Positions 15,631 through 24,246 of a stretch of DNA of 64,000 bases are shown here, piece by piece (the first letter of the stretch is position 1; every line of letters starts with the position of its first letter). The stretch comes from Clostridia bacterium (GTDB taxonomy: Bacteria > Bacillota > Clostridia > Oscillospirales > CAG-272). The translations under genes and the position numbers were made by a program. The notes below the pieces were generated by a model. The model worked only from the letters and a program-made list of their open reading frames with translations. It was not told the origin of the DNA and ran no database searches. The stretch lies in the NCBI GenBank assembly GCA_017411805.1, contig JAFQPI010000050.1:1-64000 (forward strand), read 5' to 3'.

Positions 15631-16924
15631 AATTCATAACAATAGCAAAAAGGTAAGATTTTTGAGCTATATATTCTTTTCCGATTTCGGCTGCTTCTTC
15701 ACCAAGTCCGTCATATGGTGGTATATCGGGCCCGAAGAATATCAGATCGATTTTCAGAAAATAAATACCGGCCTCAGCCTGATGTCCCGATCTGTATACT
15801 TGTTTTCGCTCTGGATTATATGTTGCGTATTTTTCCCCGTGAATGTCGTACAGCTCCGCAGAAAGTACACGCCCTCCCTGACTAAACCAAGTAGCCGCCT
15901 CTCCCTTAAATATCACATTGATCGTCTCATTATATTCGCAGATAACTGTCGGACATCCATCGGGAATTATACCGCTTGACAGATCGTAGGTCTCGTAATT
16001 AACATATTCATATAAATATTCATCGTTTTTTTCCGAATAACCGGTACATTTGTATCCACAATCCAATTGCTCATAGCCCTCGACTATAGTGTCGCCTATA
16101 CGTATACCGACAGTCCCGATATCGGCTTCCGACGAGAGGCTTGGGGTTTCCGGATAAATGCTCGGATCGTAATAAAATCCGCCTTCCTTGATTATATTGT
16201 AAAATCGGAAAGGCTCACACCACGAATCGTTTTGAAAGAGCGGGCGGGTATCTCGATTATATTCGAAGGTATTGCAGTAATTTGTTATTTCACATCGATA
16301 ATTCGGTACATCGACGTATCTTATGCAGTCATCAGCATTACCGGACAGATATAACAAATACTGCGCACCGCTGATCATCGCAAGACCACATGAATGGGAT
16401 AAATAAAGTTCGCATTCATCCTCGATAAATTTACCCGATGGAATGTTTTCTTCCTCTGTTGCATACTCCATCCAACCTTCAATGATGCAAAGCTCTCCGC
16501 TCAGATCAACCTCAACAATATCTCCGACCTTTGATAAATTATCTTCCGATTTATAGAGTATGCTTTCGATCCTGACAGGGCAGATGACTTCCGCGCTGAA
16601 TGATATGCTTGTGGCAGATGCCTCGGTCATCTGCATCGGGTTTCCAACTACGGTCGCTAGAACTATCATTGCGTTGTCACGGCTACGGATTTTTTCTTCG
16701 ATATCGCCGAAGTTCAAAGGAAGCGCGGAAACCTCGTAGCCTCTTTCCCGAATGCTCATTCGGTCAAGGCGGAATTCCGTACCCTTGTACTCTATGACGG
16801 GCTCAAAGGTATACCCGAACTCATCGTTATCTTTCTTCGGTTTATGATTGCATGAAGAAGCAGTGCAAAGAATTATTATTGCAAGATACAAAGATACAAT
16901 ACGATTTATTAGTTTAGTCCCCAT
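15629..16924 (-). CDS. Lipoprotein of unknown family
   Basis: A 431-residue predicted lipoprotein: hydrophobic residues 8-20, lipobox TASSC, lipidated Cys25. I do not recognise a domain. The mature part is acidic, beta-rich in look, with several cysteines (about ten), and alternates Tyr/Glu-rich stretches; SVLSAELYD-like strands near residue 370 and GIYFLKIDLIFFG near 400 suggest a beta-sandwich end. The coding region looks more AT-rich than its neighbours. Start 16924 (ATG after a weak GGATG) is chosen over an in-frame TTG at 16939. It has its own promoter and an upstream palindrome at 16991-17006. Confidence 0.75.
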   Translation of the reverse strand: MGTKLINRIVSLYLAIIILCTASSCNHKPKKDNDEFGYTFEPVIEYKGTEFRLDRMSIRERGYEVSALPLNFGDIEEKIRSRDNAMIVLATVVGNPMQMTEASATSISFSAEVICPVRIESILYKSEDNLSKVGDIVEVDLSGELCIIEGWMEYATEEENIPSGKFIEDECELYLSHSCGLAMISGAQYLLYLSGNADDCIRYVDVPNYRCEITNYCNTFEYNRDTRPLFQNDSWCEPFRFYNIIKEGGFYYDPSIYPETPSLSSEADIGTVGIRIGDTIVEGYEQLDCGYKCTGYSEKNDEYLYEYVNYETYDLSSGIIPDGCPTVICEYNETINVIFKGEAATWFSQGGRVLSAELYDIHGEKYATYNPERKQVYRSGHQAEAGIYFLKIDLIFFGPDIPPYDGLGEEAAEIGKEYIAQKSYLFAIVMN

Positions 16925-16953
16925 TTTAAAAACATCCAAATATTTTTTGTTTA

Positions 16954-16982
16954 ATTATAACATGGCTGATATGATTTGTCAA
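16954..16982 (-). promoter_or_regulatory. Promoter of the unknown lipoprotein gene
   Basis: Minus strand: TTGACA (16977-16982), 17 bp, TATAAT (16954-16959) with TGT before the -10 box. Confidence 0.85.
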
Positions 16983-16990
16983 TATATTTT

Positions 16991-17006
16991 TTGTTAAAAT
17001 TAACAA
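16991..17006. promoter_or_regulatory. Palindrome upstream of the lipoprotein promoter
   Basis: TTGTTAA-AA-TTAACAA, a perfect 7-bp inverted repeat placed 8 bases upstream of the -35 box. The position fits an activator or repressor site; no regulator is identified. Confidence 0.45.
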
Positions 17007-17158
17007 TTTTGATTATTATTTAAAAAATACAATTATATATAAGAAACGTACCGAACCCTAAAAAAGACTTCGAATATTTTAGATCGGAAACCCGTTTGTG
17101 TTTGATATATCCTAAGGAGAATACGATTATTTAGTCAGTTCATACTTCAAATTTTTCT
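17007..17158. other. AT-rich intergenic stretch
   Basis: Together with the promoter and palindrome above, the non-coding gap before spo0A is 333 bases (16925-17257). Apart from those sites and the terminator at 17159-17190 I see no gene, RNA fold or repeat here. Confidence 0.5.
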
Positions 17159-17190
17159 AAAACCCCGAAGCTTGGGATAAGGCTTCGGGG
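17159..17190 (-). terminator. Terminator of spo0A
   Basis: Perfect 9-bp stem CCCCGAAGC/GCTTCGGGG (17163-17171 with 17182-17190). On the minus strand it is followed by TTTT, so it ends the spo0A transcript. Confidence 0.82.
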
Positions 17191-17257
17191 TAACATCAAA
17201 TATATAATTAATGCAAAAGTGAAATCTACCGGAAATCACTATGCAGTAATTCGGAAA

Positions 17258-18019
17258 TTATTTATAAAGCTTGTATTTGAGCCGCAGATTATCCGCGATC
17301 ATCGCAATAAATTCGCTGTTGGTGGGTTTGCCGCGGTCGTTCTGAATAGTGTAGCCGAAATAGGAATTAAGCGTCTCAACGTCTCCCCGATCCCAAGCAA
17401 CCTCGATAGCATGGCGGATGGCGCGCTCAACCCGCGAGGTGGTGGTCTGATATTTTTTAGCAACGGTCGGGTAGAGTACCTTGGTTACCGAATTGATCAC
17501 CTCGCTGTCGCGGACGGTCAGAAGGATCGCCGTGCGAAGATACTGATATCCCTTGATATGCGCGGGAACGCCGATCTGATGGATGATCTTCGTCACTTGC
17601 GTTTCGATATCTGCGGATCTTTCCTCGCGCGCCGAGCGATCTCGGCTGAGATTCTGCAGGTGTTCCGAAAGACTTCTTGCGTCAATCGGTTTCAGAAGAC
17701 AGAGTGCCGCGCCGGCATTCATGGCATCAAGAAAAATATTTTGGTTTGAAAGAGAAGAGGTGATGATAAATAAGGGAGGCAGAGCTGCGCCATAATCGAT
17801 CGCTCTGCTTTGGCGGAGAGCTCCGATACCGTCAAGCTTTGAGAGCCACACGTCGGCTATGACGATGTCGTATGTTCCGCCGGATATCCGATTTATGACG
17901 TCCTCTCCGTTTTGCGCTTCTTCGATCCTATGAAATCCCGAGCGGCGTAATCCGTCCGCAAGTCTTCTTCTGTCTGCTTCGTTTTCATCGGCTATAAGTA
18001 TTTTGATATTCTGTTCCAT
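17258..18019 (-). CDS. spo0A: Sporulation master regulator Spo0A
   Basis: A 253-residue response regulator. The C-terminal domain (about 140-250) is plainly Spo0[34 protein letters not shown] and KPTNSEFIA. The N-terminal receiver keeps Asp11/Glu12, phospho-acceptor Asp56, Thr87 and Lys110. However, the usual MP after the acceptor is replaced (DVWLSKLDG), so Pro60 is Ser and the loop differs from the family. It controls entry into sporulation by binding 0A boxes. It is monocistronic. GGAGGAG precedes the ATG by 11 bases. Confidence 0.95.
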   Translation of the reverse strand: MEQNIKILIADENEADRRRLADGLRRSGFHRIEEAQNGEDVINRISGGTYDIVIADVWLSKLDGIGALRQSRAIDYGAALPPLFIITSSLSNQNIFLDAMNAGAALCLLKPIDARSLSEHLQNLSRDRSAREERSADIETQVTKIIHQIGVPAHIKGYQYLRTAILLTVRDSEVINSVTKVLYPTVAKKYQTTTSRVERAIRHAIEVAWDRGDVETLNSYFGYTIQNDRGKPTNSEFIAMIADNLRLKYKLYK

Positions 18020-18060
18020 GCTTTTTCATACTCCTCCAAATGGATAATTTTTACAGTAAT

Positions 18061-18089
18061 ATTTTACCATAAATCTCCAAATTTTGCAA
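18061..18089 (-). promoter_or_regulatory. Promoter of spo0A
   Basis: Minus strand: TTGCAA (18084-18089), 17 bp, TAAAAT (18061-18066) with TGG before the -10 box. This is a vegetative-type promoter; no clear sigma-H promoter was seen. Confidence 0.65.
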
Positions 18090-18210
18090 TAGGATAAGAG
18101 ATAAAAGATTGTACAAAAATATACCGTCGTATTTGTGTATATTTACCATAAAATTCCACTCAAAACGCAAAATATAGTGGTTCAAGACGAATTATGACGG
18201 AAGATGTAGT

Positions 18211-18240
18211 AAAAAAGAAGCTGACTGGCAGCTTCTTTTT
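18211..18240 (-). terminator. Terminator of the lon-rluB operon
   Basis: 8-bp stem AGAAGCTG/CAGCTTCT (18216-18223 with 18229-18236) flanked by A-run and T-run, directly after rluB on the minus strand. Confidence 0.82.
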
Positions 18241-19000
18241 ATTCATCAATATCAGGTAAGACTTTCTCCGGCTTGAGCTTTGCCATTCGTCTGAGCCAGG
18301 CGACCTCGTCATCGCGGAGACGTCTCCATGTGCCGGGGGCAATTCCGTTGACAGATATCGGACCAATCTTTACACGGCGAAGTCTTGTGACCGAAAGTCC
18401 CACCGCCTCGCACATCTTTCTGATCTGGCGGTTTCTGCCCTCGAAGATAACGAAATTGAGGCGCGCGCCATCCTTTTGAATATCGATAACTTCAACCTCC
18501 GCGGGCGTGATCTTATAGCCGTCGATAACGAGAGCGGAACGGAGAATTTCGAGTGCCTTTTCGTCGACCTTTCCTTTGACGCTGACCTTGTATTCCTTCG
18601 GAATATGGTGGCGCGGATGCATCATTAGATTGGCAAATTCGCCATCGTCGGTCATGAGAAGAAGTCCCTCTGACTGCATATCGAGTCTTCCGATGGGGTA
18701 GAGTCTGCCTCCCGCATCCTCGACAAGCTCGGTGACGATCTTGCGTCCTTTTTCGTCGGATGCGGTACAAACGTAGCCGCGAGGCTTGTTGAGCGCGATT
18801 ACTCTCTTGGCAACGCGATCCTTGAAGACGATGCCTCTGCCGTTCCATACGACCTTGTCAACGCCCGGCGCGACCTTGTCGCCTATCTTGGCGATCTGTC
18901 CGTTGAGCTTAACGTGCCCCGCCTCGATCTCTCGCTCAGCGGCACGGCGCGAAAGCACGCCGCAATCGGTAAAATATTTCTGAAGTCTGATCTTTTCCAT
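18239..19000 (-). CDS. rluB: 23S rRNA pseudouridine synthase, RluB/RsuA family
   Basis: A 253-residue enzyme that isomerises uridine to pseudouridine in rRNA. An S4 RNA-binding domain occupies residues 1-48. The catalytic motif GRLDMQSEGLLLMTDDG holds Asp107, and the C-terminal EGRNRQIRKMCEAVG segment is typical of the family. In Bacillota such genes follow scpB/dacF-type clusters, as here. It starts 17 bases after dacF with no clear ribosome binding site, so it probably relies on readthrough of ribosomes from dacF. RluB versus RluE/RsuA specificity is inferred. Confidence 0.9.
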   Translation of the reverse strand: MEKIRLQKYFTDCGVLSRRAAEREIEAGHVKLNGQIAKIGDKVAPGVDKVVWNGRGIVFKDRVAKRVIALNKPRGYVCTASDEKGRKIVTELVEDAGGRLYPIGRLDMQSEGLLLMTDDGEFANLMMHPRHHIPKEYKVSVKGKVDEKALEILRSALVIDGYKITPAEVEVIDIQKDGARLNFVIFEGRNRQIRKMCEAVGLSVTRLRRVKIGPISVNGIAPGTWRRLRDDEVAWLRRMAKLKPEKVLPDIDE

Positions 19001-19017
19001 TTAATTATATAGGGAGA

Positions 19018-20184
19018 TCAACCGAACAGCTTCTCCCAAAATCCTTTTTCTTTCTTTTTAGCCGCCGAATAGGCGGTGATTATCTGTGTACGAGCAATTT
19101 CCTCTCCGTTGCAGAGAAATGCGACCTCGCCCGCATTTTGTCCACGCGCGATGGGCGCCGGAAGAGAAGTGACGTTCTCAATCCGACAGCTGATCTTCGC
19201 GCTGCTTTTCGGCAGAGTAACGTAAACGTCCTCCGCGAATGCAGTTCGGAGGCAAGATTGCTCTCCGCCCGTGACAGATATCTCGGGTAGAGTGATGCTT
19301 ATATGATCGATAAGATTCACGCGCTCGTATGCGGCAAATCCGGCCTCGAGCATTTCGGTATGATCGTGCCAGTCGTTGCCGTCGTTGAGTGTGACCGCGA
19401 TAAGCCGAAGTCCGTCTCTTTCAGCGGCAGAAACAAGACAGCGTCCGTTAGACTTTGTATATCCCGTTTTGACACCTATGCAACCCTCGATCGATTTCAG
19501 CAGTCTGTTATGATTGATGAGCAGACGCGCTCCGCCGTCTGGCGCGGATACCGTCATTTTATATGTAGAGAATATCTTTTTCAGAGCCTCGTTCTCGAGC
19601 GCCGCGGCGGCAATGATGCCAAGCTCACGTGCGGTCGTGTAATGCTCCTCGTGGTCAAGTCCGTGCGGATTCGTGAAATGAGTATCGCGCAGACCGAGCT
19701 CGGCGCATTTCTCATTCATAAGCGCGGCGAATTCCTCGACGCTTCCCGAGACTGCAATAGCTACAGCCGTTGCCGCATCGTTCGCCGATTCGAGAAGAGT
19801 GCAGCAAAGAAGCTCCTCGAGCGTGAAGACCTCGCCTTCGGTCAGATACACCGAAGATCCTTCAATGCCGACCGATTCCTTCGTGACCGTCACCTTTGTT
19901 GAGAGAGGCATACTTTCCGCAGCAACAAGTGCGGTCATGATCTTCGTCGTGCTTGCGGGACCGCGCCTTTCATCTGCGTTTTGCGCCCAAAGCGTGCGTG
20001 TTTCCGATCCGCTTGCATCAAGAAGCACCGCAGACCCCGCCGCCGTCGCTATATCAAGCGGAACGGTTGGCAGAGGGGAATCTGCGGTAAGATATTCTTC
20101 CTTTCCCGATGAGGGGAGAGCGCGAGTGGGCAATAGAGCGATAGTGCAAAGTAAAAATGCCAGAAGCTTACGCGGGATATTCAT
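19018..20184 (-). CDS. dacF: D-alanyl-D-alanine carboxypeptidase (DacF/PBP5 type)
   Basis: A 388-residue exported serine peptidase S11 that trims the terminal D-Ala from peptidoglycan stem peptides. The signal peptide spans residues 1-25. Active-site motifs are STTK (Ser78, Lys81), SAN (Ser133, Asn135) and KTG (Lys239). A C-terminal beta domain (about 280-370) ends in a basic KKKEKGFWEKLFG tail that may contact the membrane. ATG 20184, preceded by GAGGTGG, is preferred over an in-frame TTG at 20196. It sits next to ytfJ and scpAB, a cluster that in sporulating Bacillota is linked to spore cortex, so a sporulation role is inferred. Confidence 0.9.
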   Translation of the reverse strand: MNIPRKLLAFLLCTIALLPTRALPSSGKEEYLTADSPLPTVPLDIATAAGSAVLLDASGSETRTLWAQNADERRGPASTTKIMTALVAAESMPLSTKVTVTKESVGIEGSSVYLTEGEVFTLEELLCCTLLESANDAATAVAIAVSGSVEEFAALMNEKCAELGLRDTHFTNPHGLDHEEHYTTARELGIIAAAALENEALKKIFSTYKMTVSAPDGGARLLINHNRLLKSIEGCIGVKTGYTKSNGRCLVSAAERDGLRLIAVTLNDGNDWHDHTEMLEAGFAAYERVNLIDHISITLPEISVTGGEQSCLRTAFAEDVYVTLPKSSAKISCRIENVTSLPAPIARGQNAGEVAFLCNGEEIARTQIITAYSAAKKKEKGFWEKLFG

Positions 20185-20195
20185 TTTCCACCTCA

Positions 20196-20222
20196 AAATA
20201 TAATTCTTGTAAAATTATATTT
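20196..20222. promoter_or_regulatory. AT-only inverted repeat before dacF
   Basis: AAATATAATT and AATTATATTT (20196-20205 and 20213-20222) form a perfect 10-bp inverted repeat with a 7-base loop, immediately upstream of the dacF ribosome binding site. It lacks GC pairs, so it is a poor terminator; an operator is possible. Confidence 0.35.
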
Positions 20223-20245
20223 CGGGCGTGATGAAGATATACCGA

Positions 20246-20680
20246 TTATGCGTTTTCTTCCTCGGTGTCGGGCTCTGCGTCCTTAGCGAAGAATGCCTTG
20301 ATCTTTGCGATGATCTCGGGAGCGCGCTCAACAACGTCAGCGACCTGCTCAATGGGACCGCTCTTGTATTCCATGCCTACGTTGATCATATCAACTGCAC
20401 CGTCGGGGGAAACTACGAGGAATCCAACCGGAACAACGGAAAGACCTGTTCCTCCTCCGCCTCCAAAATTCTGTATGCGAGCGCGGACAGCTTCCTCGCT
20501 CTTGCCTGCGTAGTCAAGTCCACCCGAAGCAAATCCGAGGGATACCTTGGAAACGGGGATGATGTTCGTGCCCTGGGGTGTGTTGATGGGATCTCCGATA
20601 ACGGTGTTTGCGTCGACCATCGAACGGATATTTTCGAGAGAAGCCGCAATAATTTCCTGAAGCTTGTTTTCGTTTGCCAT
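20246..20680 (-). CDS. ytfJ: Sporulation protein YtfJ (GerW family)
   Basis: A 144-residue protein of the YtfJ/GerW family. The N-terminal helix (NKLQEIIAASLENIRSMVDANTVIGDPI) and the glycine-rich core (IQNFGGGGGTGLSVVPVGFLVV) are diagnostic. In Bacillus subtilis GerW is needed for some forms of spore germination. The C-terminal 20 residues are acidic. Start 20680 is chosen because AAAGGAT lies 9 bases before it; an ATG at 20698 overlaps that site. It is part of the minus-strand operon between the DUF2953 gene and dacF and, with spo0A, supports spore-forming ancestry. Confidence 0.93.
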   Translation of the reverse strand: MANENKLQEIIAASLENIRSMVDANTVIGDPINTPQGTNIIPVSKVSLGFASGGLDYAGKSEEAVRARIQNFGGGGGTGLSVVPVGFLVVSPDGAVDMINVGMEYKSGPIEQVADVVERAPEIIAKIKAFFAKDAEPDTEEENA

Positions 20681-20716
20681 GATTTTTGATCCTTTCATGT
20701 ATATGGAATAATTATT

Positions 20717-21400
20717 TTACAAGTGTTTTACGAGCCTGAAGCCCGTGCGGAAGAGAACGTCGAAGAGCTGCCATACGCAGATCGAAAACCCGATCTCGAT
20801 GTCTATCTGCATCGTCTCCGAAAGATAGTCCGCGTGTATATCAACGTCCGACTTTGCGGGATGGCGCAATGTCGATGTTGAGTCGAGAAGTGCCGCGATG
20901 CAAGCTACTGTGGGCGCGATCGCACCGTAAAGAATTGCCGTGGTAGCCGCATCACCCGTTGCAACTCCGATATGAAGGCGCGCGATCCTGATGCGAAGGT
21001 GCTTGGCAAAGCGTCCGACGAAAACGGCGACGAGATCCTTGATCATTTCAATGATGTCACCGATAGGTTTCTTAGGCTTTACTTTGCCTGCCGCCTTGTC
21101 AGCCTTTTTCTTCGCTTTGGCGGCTTCCTTCTTTTTCTTCTTTTCGGATTTCTTTTTAGCCTTTTTGATGGCTTTTTCCTTTTCAGCCGCCTCGTATTTC
21201 GCACGGTTCTTGCGCGAGTAGGCGGAGATCTTTACCTTCTTTTTCTTCTTCGGAAGAATCTTTATCGGGATACCGAGTACCCTGACCGTCAGGCGAAATT
21301 CATCCGAATATGCAATTAAGACCTCGGCGCGCAGAGATGCGATGAAGGCAAAGAAAAGAACTATGCCGCCGATAATGTACAGCGCAATCAGATGTATCAC
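20717..21400 (-). CDS. DUF2953 membrane-anchored protein
   Basis: A 227-residue protein with one N-terminal transmembrane segment (about 4-24), a short beta region, a very Lys/Ala-rich charged helix (about 52-115) and a C-terminal DUF2953-like part (about 120-225, HIGVATGDAATTAILYGA). DUF2953 genes typically lie between scpB and ytfJ in Clostridia, and the context here is exactly that. The function is unknown. It starts with GTG, because no in-frame ATG occurs before residue 120 or so. The gap to scpB is 23 bases. Confidence 0.82.
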   Translation of the reverse strand: MIHLIALYIIGGIVLFFAFIASLRAEVLIAYSDEFRLTVRVLGIPIKILPKKKKKVKISAYSRKNRAKYEAAEKEKAIKKAKKKSEKKKKKEAAKAKKKADKAAGKVKPKKPIGDIIEMIKDLVAVFVGRFAKHLRIRIARLHIGVATGDAATTAILYGAIAPTVACIAALLDSTSTLRHPAKSDVDIHADYLSETMQIDIEIGFSICVWQLFDVLFRTGFRLVKHL

Positions 21401-21423
21401 CTGCCTTTGATAAGAATTGAGAA

Positions 21424-22089
21424 TTACTGCTCGTCGTCGGGAGTGTAGAGTTCTTCTTCCTCTTGGGGAGCCTCTGAGCTTTCTTCAACATCTTCGTCGA
21501 TCGACATCTGTTCCTCATCCTCTTCGGCCTCGAGAAGAGCGTCAGCGGCTCCTCTGAGTGCGCCGCCTTCGGGACGCTCGCCGAGATTGTTGAGTCCGAA
21601 GACGCGGAGGAATTTTTCTGTTGTTGCAAGAAGCGTTGGTCTGCCGGGGGCGTCAAGTCTGCCGCAAGGTTCGATAAGCTCCTTGTCGATGAGCGATCCG
21701 ACTGCGTATGCCGAGTCAACGCCACGCACCGTGTCGATAAAGGAACGTGTGACGGGCTGGTTGTAGGCGACGATGGCAAGCACCTCGAGCGCGGAATTGG
21801 AGAGATTACCGCCTCTGCGGATTCCGAGAGCTATTCGTACGTAGGGAATATAATCCTCGCGCGAGCAAAGCTGGCAGGTATCGGGGAAGAGGAGCATCAT
21901 AATGCCGCCATCGGTATTGGCGTTGTATTTATCCGCAAGATGCTCTGCGATCCTTTTGGCATCGCCGGGAGTCAGCCCCAGTGCCTCTCCGATCTTATCG
22001 TAGCTTACGGGATGTCCCGCCGCAAAGAGTATCGCCTCAAGCGCGCCCTCTATCTTGCGAATTTCCGAAAGTTTATTTTCCTGATCCAT
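21424..22089 (-). CDS. scpB: Segregation and condensation protein B
   Basis: A 221-residue kleisin-associated protein with two winged-helix domains (about 10-95 and 100-175; AILFAAGHPV, ALEVLAIVAYNQPVTR). It dimerises and binds ScpA, forming the condensin complex with SMC, which is encoded at 41079. The C-terminal 45 residues are strongly acidic and probably disordered. AAGGTAG precedes the ATG. It follows scpA by 20 bases. Confidence 0.95.
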   Translation of the reverse strand: MDQENKLSEIRKIEGALEAILFAAGHPVSYDKIGEALGLTPGDAKRIAEHLADKYNANTDGGIMMLLFPDTCQLCSREDYIPYVRIALGIRRGGNLSNSALEVLAIVAYNQPVTRSFIDTVRGVDSAYAVGSLIDKELIEPCGRLDAPGRPTLLATTEKFLRVFGLNNLGERPEGGALRGAADALLEAEEDEEQMSIDEDVEESSEAPQEEEELYTPDDEQ

Positions 22090-22109
22090 TGTTAACTACC
22101 TTATATTAA

Positions 22110-22901
22110 TTATTCATTGTAACCGTCGATCTCAAGATCGTCGGGAAGCTCGGTTCCGAATTCGGGATTTGCCTTGAACTTTGTTGAGATCCCGCGAAGA
22201 TTTCCGAATTCATCGGCTTCTTCAACGAGAAGCAGGCGTTTCATTCTGATAAGCTCAAGCACACCGATGAAGATTGCAACAAGCTCGGGACGCGATTCTG
22301 CCTCGTCGAGTATCTCGCCGAGAGAGGGAGTTGTGTCGAGAGTCTTGAAATGCCTCATAATACCCATGATCTTGATGCGCACGGGAACGATCGGGCGCGC
22401 TACTATCGGACGTACAAGTCCCGTTGAGATCGCCTCGGTGTCACGGTACTCGGCAAGAACACGTCGCATAGCGGGGACGAGCACGGAGGCATCGTAATCC
22501 TTGACGTAGGTCTTATCAGGCGAAATGTCCTCCGAGTCTTTTGCCATACGTCCGCTGTACTGCGCGTATCTTTTTCCGAGCTCGCCCGCAACGCTTTTGG
22601 CTGCCTCGAGACGTGCCAGAGCATCCGCAAGTTTTGCGCGGGGATCTTCCTCTTCCTCGTCTGCCTCTTTGGGAAGGAGCATCTTGCTTTTGATAAGCAT
22701 CAGATCGCTCGCCATAACGAGAAACTCGACCGCAAGCTCCATATCGAGCTTTTGCGCCTTTGCGATATAGTCAACGTATTGCTCGCAGATGAGGGCTATC
22801 GGAATATCCTCGATCTGCATTTTATTCTTTTTTATAAGCGCTAAGAGAAGATCAAGGGGCCCCTCGAATTTCTCAAGCTTATATGTGATTTTTTCTTCCA
22901 T
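22110..22901 (-). CDS. scpA: Segregation and condensation protein A (kleisin)
   Basis: A 263-residue kleisin that bridges the SMC head domains. The N-terminal LEKFEGPLDLLLALIKKNKMQIEDIPI segment is the family hallmark, and the C-terminal winged helix is at about 180-250. Length is usual. GAGGT precedes the ATG. The order scpA-scpB is standard in Bacillota. It is translated from the lon-rluB operon, 25 bases after the protease gene. Confidence 0.96.
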   Translation of the reverse strand: MEEKITYKLEKFEGPLDLLLALIKKNKMQIEDIPIALICEQYVDYIAKAQKLDMELAVEFLVMASDLMLIKSKMLLPKEADEEEEDPRAKLADALARLEAAKSVAGELGKRYAQYSGRMAKDSEDISPDKTYVKDYDASVLVPAMRRVLAEYRDTEAISTGLVRPIVARPIVPVRIKIMGIMRHFKTLDTTPSLGEILDEAESRPELVAIFIGVLELIRMKRLLLVEEADEFGNLRGISTKFKANPEFGTELPDDLEIDGYNE

Positions 22902-22926
22902 AATTACCTCTTGGAGGTGAGTCGTT

Positions 22927-23634
22927 TTAAAAGATCGGTATCAGTCTTACAAGCCAATACATTCCGCTCAGAATTCCGTTTGAAATAAAATCGAGCGGAA
23001 CCGAAAGGATACCGAAGTAGAAGAGCGCGAGAATGGCGATCATGATGTATCTTTCGTACTGCATGACCTTGAAATACCATTTTACCGGCAGGAAGATATA
23101 GAAGAATCTCGAGCCGTCAAATGGCGGAACCGGGAGCAGATTGAATACAGCGAGATATACGTTCAGCTGAGCTCCGATAGAGAAGAATATCATTACGAGC
23201 TGAACGATGATGAAAAGCCTCTCGTTCTCAAGATTGCCGTTTATCAGCAAGGTATTGAAGCCAAGTGTGGCGAAACAGCTGAGAATGACGAAGCAAAATG
23301 CCAAAAGCAGATTGCTGACGGGCCCCGCGATCGCTGAGAGAGCCATGCCCTTGCGCGGATTCTTGAAATTGCGCGTTACGATCGGAACGGGCTTTGCCCA
23401 ACCGTAGCCGAAAAAGAGCATGCAGATAAATCCTATCGGATCGAGATGCTTGATTGGGTTGAGAGTCAGTCTGCCAAGATTGTATGCCGTTCGGTCGCCA
23501 AGCTTCATAGCCGCCCAGCCGTGCGCGCATTCGTGCACTGTAAGCGAAAAGAGAATTATCGGAAGAGTCAGCGCGAGGTATACGAAATAGGATTGTATAC
23601 CGTCGATTCCGTAAGAAAATAGATATCTGAACAT
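22927..23634 (-). CDS. Site-2 protease family metalloprotease (M50)
   Basis: A 235-residue multi-pass membrane protease. The zinc site is HECAH (His34, Glu35, His38) in the first helix pair, and the third ligand lies in NLLPVPPFDGSRF near residue 170. At least five hydrophobic segments are visible. This compact form resembles the YwhC/YdiL-like clade that is common beside scpA. Its substrate is unknown. It begins 6 bases after engB with no visible ribosome binding site, so coupling is likely. Confidence 0.9.
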   Translation of the reverse strand: MFRYLFSYGIDGIQSYFVYLALTLPIILFSLTVHECAHGWAAMKLGDRTAYNLGRLTLNPIKHLDPIGFICMLFFGYGWAKPVPIVTRNFKNPRKGMALSAIAGPVSNLLLAFCFVILSCFATLGFNTLLINGNLENERLFIIVQLVMIFFSIGAQLNVYLAVFNLLPVPPFDGSRFFYIFLPVKWYFKVMQYERYIMIAILALFYFGILSVPLDFISNGILSGMYWLVRLIPIF

Positions 23635-23640
23635 TTTATT

Positions 23641-24246
23641 TTATTTTTGCGACGTGACAGCGAAGAAGAGCTTCCAGAGTTGATCCTTTCCCTCACCCGA
23701 CTTTGCGGAAAAGGGGATGATCTCGGTTCCCTCGGGGATAGCCTCATGGTTATGAAGAAGCTCGAGAGCCTTCGCGCGATTTGTTTTGTTCGGTTTATCT
23801 GCCTTTGATGCAACTATAACGAAGGGGATCTCCATCTCTGCGAGGTAGTTGATCATCATAAGATCATCCTGCGTCGGACCTACCTCAAGGTCAACGAGCT
23901 GAACTGCAAGCTTGAGGCGGTCGAAGTTCGGATTATTGGTGAAAAAACCGTCCGTCAGAGCAGACCAACGCTTGCGCTCGTGCTCGGGACGCTTTGCAAA
24001 TCCGTATCCCGGCAGGTCGACGAGCATGATCTTGTTGTCTACGTTATAAAAATTCACCGTGATGGTCTTGCCGGGAGCAGAGCTGACTCTGGCAAGCGAC
24101 TTTCTGCCGAGCATGGTGTTGATCAGCGAGCTCTTGCCAACGTTAGATCTTCCCGAGAAAACTATCTGCGGGATCGCGCGGCTCGGAAACTGATCGATCC
24201 TGCCCGCGGTTATCTCAAGATTTGAATTCTGAATATTAATTGCCAT
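23641..24246 (-). CDS. engB: Ribosome biogenesis GTPase EngB (YsxC/YihA)
   Basis: A 201-residue TrmE-Era-EngA-EngB-type GTPase needed for 50S subunit assembly. G1 is GRSNVGKSS (32-40), G3 is DLPGYG near 78, G4 is ASKADK near 146 and G5 is SAKSG near 180. Length is typical. It overlaps the end of lon by 11 bases, the same lon-engB order that is conserved in many Bacillota. GAGGAAAG precedes the ATG. Confidence 0.96.
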   Translation of the reverse strand: MAINIQNSNLEITAGRIDQFPSRAIPQIVFSGRSNVGKSSLINTMLGRKSLARVSSAPGKTITVNFYNVDNKIMLVDLPGYGFAKRPEHERKRWSALTDGFFTNNPNFDRLKLAVQLVDLEVGPTQDDLMMINYLAEMEIPFVIVASKADKPNKTNRAKALELLHNHEAIPEGTEIIPFSAKSGEGKDQLWKLFFAVTSQK

